A DNA stretch of 64,000 nucleotides from Providencia stuartii (GTDB lineage: Bacteria; Pseudomonadota; Gammaproteobacteria; Enterobacterales; Enterobacteriaceae), in contig NZ_CP119546.1 in NCBI RefSeq assembly GCF_029277985.1, positions 1,674,001-1,738,000 of the forward strand. The letters are read 5' to 3'. Made by a program: the position numbers and the translations under genes. A model generated the notes under the pieces. That model worked only from the letters and a program-made list of their open reading frames with translations. It was not told the origin of the DNA and made no database searches. Shown here one piece after another: positions 58,231 through 64,000 of this stretch (the first letter of the stretch is position 1; the number at the start of each line of letters is the position of its first letter).

Positions 58231-58336
58231 GTGGCTATATATATTCTTTTTGTATTAAGTTATAACGAGATGATCTAAATAGGATGTAAAAAATATGATT
58301 ATACTGACCACATTATTGACACAGGGTCGTAACATC

Positions 58337-59182
58337 ATGTTGAAACAAAAAATAAAACTTTTATCACTAATGGGTATTGCGGTTATCGCGTTAGCGGCAT
58401 GTAATGATAATAATGAAAAGGGTAACCCCAATAAGAAAGAAATAACGATTGGCTTTGGTGTCGGTAATTATATCGACCAAGTCGAAAAAGGTGTTGTGCC
58501 TATTTTGGAGAAGAAAGGCTATAAAGTGAATTTACGTCAATTCTCTCAAAATAGACAAATTAACCCTGCTTTTGAAGAAGGCTCAATTGATGCGTCAGTG
58601 AACCAAAGTCGTGCATATATGGAAGCCTATAATAAGAAAAATAATATTAATATGGTGGCATTGACTGATTCGCCTAGTGCACCACAAAGTTTGCGTTCGA
58701 ATAAACATAAATCTCTTGATCAAGTCAAAGACGGTATGATCGTCGCTTTATCAAATGACCCCGTGAATGCTGAACGTGGGGCTCGTATTTTAGAAGAATT
58801 AGGTTGGATTAAAATTAAACCTAATGTCAGTACATTGACATTTAGCGTTAATGATATCGAACCGGCTAAATATCGTTTAGATATTCGAGAAACAGATGCA
58901 GCACAAGGGTTACGCTTATTAGATGACGTTGATTTCGTTGTTGTTAATGGTAACTATGTTGCAAGTGCTGGACAACGAATTGCAGATGGATTAGTCGTCG
59001 AAAACTCACCATTAGAACACCGAGTGATTGTGACCGTGATGCAAGATGATGTGAATTCACAGTGGGCGAAAGACTTAAAAGAAGCATTCGAATCAAAAGA
59101 ATACGCAGATTATATTCGCTCCCAACGTATTTATGATGGCTTTATTGAGCCTCAAGCATGGGCCTCTTATCCAAAACCCTAG
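58337..59182 (+). CDS. MetQ/NlpA-like substrate-binding lipoprotein
   Basis: This 281-residue lipoprotein has a signal peptide ending in lipobox LAAC (about residue 21) with Asn at +2. The mature NlpA/MetQ-type domain includes KKEITIGFGVGNYIDQVEKG, SVNQSRAYMEAYNKK and DFVVVNGNYVASAG. It is the binding protein for the MetN/MetI-like pair but is transcribed divergently from them, unlike the single metNIQ operon of E. coli. ATG 58337 (MLKQKIKLLSL) gives a proper signal peptide; the earlier frame start at 58295 adds a stretch without one. A good terminator follows. Confidence 0.9.
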   Translation: MLKQKIKLLSLMGIAVIALAACNDNNEKGNPNKKEITIGFGVGNYIDQVEKGVVPILEKKGYKVNLRQFSQNRQINPAFEEGSIDASVNQSRAYMEAYNKKNNINMVALTDSPSAPQSLRSNKHKSLDQVKDGMIVALSNDPVNAERGARILEELGWIKIKPNVSTLTFSVNDIEPAKYRLDIRETDAAQGLRLLDDVDFVVVNGNYVASAGQRIADGLVVENSPLEHRVIVTVMQDDVNSQWAKDLKEAFESKEYADYIRSQRIYDGFIEPQAWASYPKP

Positions 59183-59214
59183 TCTTTTTATGATGTTTAA
59201 CATTGTTATTTATT

Positions 59215-59248
59215 ACCACCTAATATCCCATTAGGTGGTTTTATTTTA
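59215..59248 (+). terminator. Terminator after the MetQ-like gene
   Basis: ACCACCTAAT (59215-59224) pairs with ATTAGGTGGT (59230-59239), followed by TTTATTTTA. Confidence 0.9.
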
Positions 59249-59394
59249 TCTCGATGACCCTGTTAGCCACTAAAATTTAATATGAAAATTTTTCTTATTA
59301 TCGATATGGACAAAAGGGTGTTTTTGGTTAATTAATAACATAAGCAAACTGAAAATAAAAAAAATGTAATAGCGATATCATCAGGGGAACCGTT

Positions 59395-60132
59395 ATGACG
59401 AATGAACTTATCACAGCACTCAATCTATTAAAGTCAAAAACATGGATTGATTTAACACACGCTTTCGATAAAGATTCTCCCCATTTTTTTATGTTTGAAT
59501 CAGCAAACTTTAAGACACTATTTGATTATCAAGATGGTTTTTTTGCACAACAATTTACCTTTCCTGGGCAATATGGCACACATATTGATGCTCCATGTCA
59601 TTTTGTACAAGGAAAACGTTACTTGCATGAACTTGAGCTAAAGGAGTTAGTGTTACCCTTGATTGTTATCGACCAGTCAGCAAGAGCAAAACAAGATCCT
59701 AATTTTGCCTTTTCACGAGAAGATGCCCTTAATTTTGAAGCGAAACATGGAAAAATAGAGCCTGAAACGTTTGTTGCGTTACGCACTGATTGGAGCCATC
59801 GCTGGCCATCACAGCAAGCAATGGAGAATAAAAACGCGGAAGGCCATAATCAAATCCCAGGATGGGGAATGGATGCATTGACGTTTTTATTTGAAGAAAG
59901 AGGCGTAAAAGCGATCGGCCATGAAACTTTTGATACCGATGCAGCGAAAGATTTCCGTCACAATAATGCGCTATTAGGTGAATATTATGTCTTAGAACAA
60001 GACACCTATCAGATTGAATTAATGACTAACTTAGATAAATTGCCAACGCGTGGCGCGGTTATTTTCAATTTGGTTGCTAAACCTAACAATGCAAGTGGTT
60101 TCCCTGTTCGCTCTTTTGCTATTTTGCCATAA
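59395..60132 (+). CDS. Cyclase family protein (PF04199 type)
   Basis: This 245-residue metal-dependent hydrolase of the cyclase / kynurenine-formamidase superfamily has the metal-binding motif HxxxDxPxHF as GTHIDAPCHFVQG (about 60-72). The conserved DLTHAFDKDSPHF lies near the N-terminus and GHETFDTDA near 183. Members hydrolyse formamides or cyclic amides. The substrate here is unknown. AGGGGA precedes the ATG. It is followed by an SDR and a MoaF-like gene on the same strand, suggesting a small catabolic set; an inverted repeat at 60146-60179 separates it from the SDR. Confidence 0.85.
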   Translation: MTNELITALNLLKSKTWIDLTHAFDKDSPHFFMFESANFKTLFDYQDGFFAQQFTFPGQYGTHIDAPCHFVQGKRYLHELELKELVLPLIVIDQSARAKQDPNFAFSREDALNFEAKHGKIEPETFVALRTDWSHRWPSQQAMENKNAEGHNQIPGWGMDALTFLFEERGVKAIGHETFDTDAAKDFRHNNALLGEYYVLEQDTYQIELMTNLDKLPTRGAVIFNLVAKPNNASGFPVRSFAILP

Positions 60133-60145
60133 ATCATTTTCTCTC

Positions 60146-60179
60146 TATCAGCCTGTATCTGTTCTTAAACAGGCTGATA
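60146..60179 (+). terminator. Hairpin after the cyclase gene
   Basis: TATCAGCCTGT (60146-60156) pairs with ACAGGCTGATA (60169-60179). The following sequence (ACCCCTCTT) is T-poor, so termination may be partial. Confidence 0.55.
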
Positions 60180-60322
60180 ACCCCTCTTAATATTCACAAA
60201 AGTCATTATCTATCTTGCACTTCAGCGCATATCGTCCCTTAGGTCGATAGTCAAGCAAAGTTATTTCTATCTATATTAATACTCGAATTAACTTTATTTT
60301 AACAAATGCTGGTGGGGGTTGG

Positions 60323-61102
60323 ATGAATTCAAGAACCGTAATCATTACCGGTGGGGGAACTGGAATTGGTGCCGCATGCGCGCAGGTGTTTGCAGAGCAA
60401 GGTGATAACGTATTGATTGTTGGACGACGTCCAGAACCGTTACAAGCCGTTGCTGCTCGTACCGGAGCGATTGCCATCGTCGCCGATGTGTCGACTGGAG
60501 ACTCATGGAATGAAACCATCTTACCGCAAATCAAACAGCATACAGATGCTATCGATGTTTTGATTTGTAATGCGGGCGGAATGGGGCTAGGCCGAGTGGA
60601 AGATATGAATGACCAACAATGGCACCAAGGAATGAAAGCGAATCTCGACAGTGCTTTTGCCAGTGTTCGTGGCTGCTTACCATCGTTGATACAGCGTCGC
60701 GGTAATGTCCTTTTTGTTGGTTCGCTTGCCTCTTTAGCCGCAGGACCAGAGGCCTGTGGGTATGTGACAGCAAAGCATGCGTTAATTGGGCTAATGCGCT
60801 CTGTCGCACGTGATTATGGTCGTCAAGGCGTTAGAGCAAATGCAATTTGTCCGGGCTGGGTAAGAACACCAATGGCAGACGAAGAGATGCAACCATTGAT
60901 GGAACAACATCAATTCACGTTGGATGAAGCCTACCAGTATGTATGCCGGGATGTTCCCTTACAGCGTCCTGCTAGCGCACATGAAGTTGCATTAGCGTGT
61001 CGATTCTTGTGCTCTGCGGATGCTTCTATGATTACCGGTGCAGCACTCGTTATCGACGGTGGTGCGGCTGTTGTTGACCTACCTACACTGGCTTTTACCT
61101 AA
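60323..61102 (+). CDS. Short-chain dehydrogenase/reductase
   Basis: This 259-residue classical SDR has cofactor motif TGGGTGIG (about 9-16), NAG (CNAGGMG), catalytic Ser in VGSLASLAAG and YxxxK as YVTAKHA, plus the C-terminal ITGAALVIDGGAAV. GRRPEP after the second strand suggests NADP or NAD use without certainty. It ends nine bases before the MoaF-like gene and is co-transcribed with it. In Klebsiella, moaF lies in an operon tied to monoamine use, which is the only hint of pathway. The substrate is unknown. Confidence 0.9.
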   Translation: MNSRTVIITGGGTGIGAACAQVFAEQGDNVLIVGRRPEPLQAVAARTGAIAIVADVSTGDSWNETILPQIKQHTDAIDVLICNAGGMGLGRVEDMNDQQWHQGMKANLDSAFASVRGCLPSLIQRRGNVLFVGSLASLAAGPEACGYVTAKHALIGLMRSVARDYGRQGVRANAICPGWVRTPMADEEMQPLMEQHQFTLDEAYQYVCRDVPLQRPASAHEVALACRFLCSADASMITGAALVIDGGAAVVDLPTLAFT

Positions 61103-61111
61103 GGAGTTATT

Positions 61112-61906
61112 ATGATTGAAGAAGTGGCATTTATCCAAGTTGGCGCATTATCTGATGGATTTGCACCTGATAGCTATATATTAGATACCAATAATCAACT
61201 AACAGGTAAAACATTCCAATTAACGTTTGCCGAGACAGCAGCTCAGGAAATAATCTCTTTTCCAACCGAGCAACAAATAGAATGGCAAGGTGTGGTGCGT
61301 GATTGTCGTATCACCTCAATTCGTGAAGGCATTTATTTTATTAATTTTATTTCACCAGAAGATTGGCGTACAAGTATTACGATCATTATTAATGAAGCAG
61401 AGGATAATTGCGTATTAGTGCGGGGCACGCTTCCCACTGAACAAGATATCCGTATGTCAGCTTTTACAAAAGTCGAACAAAATCAACCCTTGACAGGCGT
61501 TGATGTCGATATTCATTTTGGTAGTCTGAGTAATACTCAACATCCACTACCTGCTTATACTTCAGAGTTGATTGGTATGCGTAATATGTATACCTATAAC
61601 CCTAAAGAGCGTTATGAACATGTTTATTTAAATGAACAATTTTATGCGTGGCATTGTTTAGATGGCGTAGAAAAAGGATTGGCGGATGTTGATCGCTGCC
61701 ATTATATAAAGGTATCCGACAATTTATATTTATTCATTTGGCGCGAAAAGATTATCCCAACACTCGGTATTATTCTCATTGATTTACAAGGTATGAGAAC
61801 GGATGGCGGAATTATGGGGTATCAAGATCAGGAATTTAGTTCAGTTAGCCTATTCCCCGTTGGGGCACATGCTACTATTTTAAATAAAACTCACTACCCT
61901 AAATAA
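61112..61906 (+). CDS. MoaF family protein
   Basis: This 264-residue protein resembles MoaF, built of an N-terminal and a C-terminal calycin-like beta-barrel domain. The N-terminal part includes QLTFAETAAQEIISF and REGIYFINFISPE. The C-terminal part includes ERYEHVYLNEQFYAWHCLDGVEKGLADVDRC and LYLFIWREKIIPTLGIILIDL, repeated-barrel patterns of the family. MoaF was described in the monoamine-regulated moa operon of Klebsiella and is unrelated to molybdopterin MoaA-E; its reaction is not established. AAGGAG precedes the ATG, directly after the SDR. A strong terminator follows. Confidence 0.8.
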   Translation: MIEEVAFIQVGALSDGFAPDSYILDTNNQLTGKTFQLTFAETAAQEIISFPTEQQIEWQGVVRDCRITSIREGIYFINFISPEDWRTSITIIINEAEDNCVLVRGTLPTEQDIRMSAFTKVEQNQPLTGVDVDIHFGSLSNTQHPLPAYTSELIGMRNMYTYNPKERYEHVYLNEQFYAWHCLDGVEKGLADVDRCHYIKVSDNLYLFIWREKIIPTLGIILIDLQGMRTDGGIMGYQDQEFSSVSLFPVGAHATILNKTHYPK

Positions 61907-61917
61907 GTATTCTATAG

Positions 61918-61951
61918 GCCACCCGCCGTAAACAGCGAGTGGCTTTTTTTT
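61918..61951. terminator. Terminator after the MoaF-like gene
   Basis: GCCACCCGC (61918-61926) pairs with GCGAGTGGC (61935-61943) with one mismatch, then eight T. The T-run reaches the stop codon of the converging transporter gene. Confidence 0.9.
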
Positions 61952-63194
61952 AAAGGACTAACATTATCCATGCGGCCGCTAAAAGCATACACAGCAGCGC
62001 AACGATGCCCCCCGACTTGGCAAATTCTGAAAATGAGATTTTGACGCCGTAAGCGGCAGCTTGCTCAACGACAATAATGCCGGCAAGACTTCCAAATACA
62101 AATAAATTACTTGAGAACCCAGAGCCTAATACTAAGGCTGCACCTAATGAATCGGCATTGCCACTTGTGGATAGGAAAGGGACAAGTAACATCACGGCGG
62201 GGTTATTCCCGACAATAGTACTTAATACTCCCGTGACCAAAAATAGAACAATAGGGTTGTTTAATTCAACGCCATTACTGCGCAAGTCATTTAACATTTG
62301 TTGTGGTAAGCCAGTCGATGCAAAGGCGGCATTGACAACAAATAGCCCCATAATCAGTAATAGTAAATTACCATCAACGAGTTTCAACATATCACTTGAG
62401 GCTATCGAACGGTTTAAAAGTAAAAAGCCCGCAGCCGTTAAGGCAATAAGTTCTCTTGGTATATCACTGATAACGAAAGCGATGATCACAATGAATGTGA
62501 TAATACCGGCTTTGGTGGTTTCCCATACATCAAGTTTTGTCGCGGGGTCAGTTGGTGCAGTAGGGGCCGAGGGCGTTGTCGCCGTTTTAGCGAGATACCA
62601 ACGATTACGATAGAGAAAAACTAAAATAGCCCATGTAATAGGTAATGATAGCAAAGCTGGGATCGCCGAAGCTTGTAATAAACCAATAAAGGAAATATCT
62701 AACCCTTGTGCCGCAATCATGTTTTGAGGGCTGCCAATTAATGAACCTGAAGCACCATTGTTAGCGGCAAAACAAAATCCTAACAGAAAGGGAATTGGGT
62801 TTAATCCACGAGATAAGGTAATTGAGACTAACAAAGGTGTCATGGCGACAACAACGACATCATTTGTGAGTAAGGCGGAGAGTAGTCCGCCAACGGCAAT
62901 TAATACAGCAAGTAGTACTGGAGCACTGACGTTTAGCATCGCAACGCGGTTCGCCGTCCAGCTATAGAATCCGGATACGACAAAAGATGCGGAAACGACC
63001 ATCAAGCCAAATAACATCCCAATAGTACGATAATCGATAGCATTCCATGCATGTGGTGGCGTAATACTCCCTACAGCCATCATGGCCAAAGCACCAATAA
63101 CCGCAGCACCTGTTCTATCGACTTTAAAACCGGGCAACTTACCAAACCCCATCGCAACATAGACTAGCAGAAAAATAATGATCGTGAGGCTCAT
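61950..63194 (-). CDS. SLC13/ArsB-NhaD-type anion transporter
   Basis: This 414-residue inner-membrane protein has about eleven helices and belongs to the ion-transporter superfamily of SLC13, ArsB and CitM. Two related halves are visible. The first has LLSALLTNDVVVVAMTPLLV and AANNGASGSLIGSPQNMIAA, and the second GVLSTIVGNNPAVMLLVPFL and LGSGFSSNLFVFGSLAGIIV, the repeated N-P/N-T type substrate motifs. The substrate (carboxylate, sulfate or other anion) cannot be told from sequence. It converges on the MoaF-like gene and ends three bases from its terminator stem. AGG precedes the ATG. Confidence 0.85.
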   Translation of the reverse strand: MSLTIIIFLLVYVAMGFGKLPGFKVDRTGAAVIGALAMMAVGSITPPHAWNAIDYRTIGMLFGLMVVSASFVVSGFYSWTANRVAMLNVSAPVLLAVLIAVGGLLSALLTNDVVVVAMTPLLVSITLSRGLNPIPFLLGFCFAANNGASGSLIGSPQNMIAAQGLDISFIGLLQASAIPALLSLPITWAILVFLYRNRWYLAKTATTPSAPTAPTDPATKLDVWETTKAGIITFIVIIAFVISDIPRELIALTAAGFLLLNRSIASSDMLKLVDGNLLLLIMGLFVVNAAFASTGLPQQMLNDLRSNGVELNNPIVLFLVTGVLSTIVGNNPAVMLLVPFLSTSGNADSLGAALVLGSGFSSNLFVFGSLAGIIVVEQAAAYGVKISFSEFAKSGGIVALLCMLLAAAWIMLVL

Positions 63195-63495
63195 AACCTA
63201 TTCACTCTTATTAGTAAAATTACGGCTAATTTAGCGGTGAAGAATCAATGAAGCAAGTAGAATAACCTTTAAATAATAATAAGTTGCAACAGGTCATTTA
63301 ATGATGATTTTAATGAGATGAAATAGGGTCGAGATGTTGAGAAATTGAATTTCCTCACTTCAAAAAAGAAAAGCGAATCAAACGAGAGCGATATGCAACG
63401 AGATGAAAGTTTATTACAAAAATATTGAATAACAGTAACAATAGACCAAATGGTGAATTTTACTGAGTTAAAAAGTAAGCAACCTAAAAATATTT

Positions 63496-63511
63496 TGTGA
63501 TTCGAATCACT
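63496..63511. promoter_or_regulatory. Candidate CRP site 1 upstream of mtlA
   Basis: TGTGATTCGAATCACT is a near-perfect match to TGTGA-N6-TCACA with a symmetric centre, 281 bases before the mtlA start. Confidence 0.6.
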
Positions 63512-63539
63512 ATTTAACAAAAAACATCGTCGTAAAAAA

Positions 63540-63555
63540 TGTGATAAAAATCACG
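63540..63555. promoter_or_regulatory. Candidate CRP site 2 upstream of mtlA
   Basis: TGTGATAAAAATCACG fits the CRP consensus with one mismatch, 44 bases (about four helical turns) from site 1. Confidence 0.6.
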
Positions 63556-63655
63556 TTAAATTGGTTTGATGAACAAAAAACACGCAATGTAGTTTTGCTA
63601 CATGCCGTTATTGAGAGTTTGATCACTAAAAACATAGGGGGAGTGAGGGGGGAAT

Positions 63656-63671
63656 AGTGATATCAATCACA
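63656..63671. promoter_or_regulatory. Candidate CRP site 3 upstream of mtlA
   Basis: AGTGATATCAATCACA fits TGTGA-N6-TCACA with one mismatch. It is the site nearest the likely promoter, about 121 bases before the ATG. Confidence 0.6.
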
Positions 63672-63734
63672 AAAAGCCCGCGTGGTACGCATCCGATAGC
63701 GGTCATGCTAGAGTGAAACTGTTCAAAAATCACA

Positions 63735-63756
63735 AACGTTATTTGGCGATAACGTT
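63735..63756. promoter_or_regulatory. Palindrome before mtlA (operator or leader hairpin)
   Basis: AACGTTAT (63735-63742) and ATAACGTT (63749-63756) are perfect complements around TTGGCG, ending 35 bases before the mtlA start. It could be a repressor site (for example MtlR) or a leader RNA hairpin. Confidence 0.4.
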
Positions 63757-63791
63757 ATAACCGTATCATTTTCGTACCACGGGGTTCTATT

Positions 63792-64000
63792 ATGGTAACA
63801 TCAAATGTCAAATTAAAGGTACAGAATTTTGGGCGCTTCCTGAGTAACATGGTTATGCCTAATATTGGTGCCTTTATCGCGTGGGGGTTGATTACCGCGC
63901 TCTTCATTCCAACGGGCTGGTGGCCAAATGACACGTTGGCGCAACTTGTCGGCCCGATGATCACGTATCTTCTTCCCTTACTCATTGGTTATACTGGCGG
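63792..64000 (+). CDS. mtlA: PTS mannitol permease MtlA, N-terminal part
   Basis: The first 69 codons lie in the window and the gene runs off the end. The sequence matches the start of E. coli MtlA (EIICBA for mannitol): [20 protein letters not shown], then [17 protein letters not shown] and [13 protein letters not shown]. MtlA imports and phosphorylates mannitol using phosphate passed from HPr, encoded in this window. The upstream region has three CRP-like sites, as expected for a catabolite-controlled sugar operon. Confidence 0.95.
   Translation, partial: MVTSNVKLKVQNFGRFLSNMVMPNIGAFIAWGLITALFIPTGWWPNDTLAQLVGPMITYLLPLLIGYTG

Larger units (their letters stand above)
63195..63791. other. Long regulatory region between transporter gene and mtlA
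   Basis: 597 bases with no ORF. It contains three candidate CRP sites and a palindromic element upstream of mtlA, described separately. The transporter promoter lies at the left end. Confidence 0.7.

Overview
The window is a low-GC enterobacterial chromosome segment. Protein sequences and gene order (isc genes, pepB, yfhM-pbpC-ndk-rlmN-rodZ-ispG-hisS-yfgM-bamB-der; cysPTWA-cysM-crr-ptsI-ptsH-cysK-cysZ-zipA-ligA; gltX flanked by Ala, Val and Lys tRNAs) follow the E. coli backbone, but base composition and divergence point to the Morganellaceae, most likely Providencia. This assignment is inference from the sequence alone. No phage, IS element or CRISPR array is visible.

Layout. 1-2630: end of the isc operon (hscA end, fdx, iscX), pepB and an SseB reduced to its C-terminal domain. 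2630-4750: an accessory pocket where E. coli has ryfA and sseA. It holds an Rpn-family nuclease gene and, directly downstream, a near-identical second copy of its 3' end. 4750-21660: housekeeping genes (alpha-2-macroglobulin/PBP1C pair, ndk, rlmN, rodZ, ispG, hisS, yfgM, bamB, der). 21800-27430: rluF, a protealysin-like M4 protease, hemF, ypeA, yfeY, yfeX. 27690-39345: sulfur assimilation (cysPTWA, cysM, cysK, cysZ) interleaved with the PTS core (ptsH, ptsI, crr), then zipA. 39400-43200: ligA, nupC and a DUF3820 protein. 43270-45940: a luciferase-like oxidoreductase, a GST and a divergent LysR regulator. 45987-48805: two tRNA-Ala, gltX, three tRNA-Val and two tRNA-Lys. 48806-51024: a gene-poor AT-rich stretch with a hexanucleotide array and a tRNA-Lys remnant. 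51025-53400: a MrpJ-like regulator and a K+/H+ antiporter. 53850-63195: an accessory metabolic island with a second MetNIQ-type transporter, a flavin monooxygenase, a double-CMD protein, then cyclase, SDR, MoaF and anion-transporter genes. The window ends in the start of mtlA with candidate CRP sites upstream.

Most interesting. (1) The rpn locus reads as a gene-within-gene toxin/antitoxin: a full-length RpnL with an internal, SD-preceded start for the small RpnS. It is followed by an orphan second RpnS cassette whose 12-nt (four-residue) helix repeat has three more units. This could be a spare antitoxin or an exchangeable tail. (2) The CMD / monooxygenase / MetNIQ cluster shares a TTATAAC-type motif with the cysP, cysM and cysK upstream regions. 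This suggests sulfur-starvation control and use of an organosulfur compound. (3) Downstream of the duplicated tRNA-Lys gene, a decayed tandem copy carries an 11-unit hexamer array.
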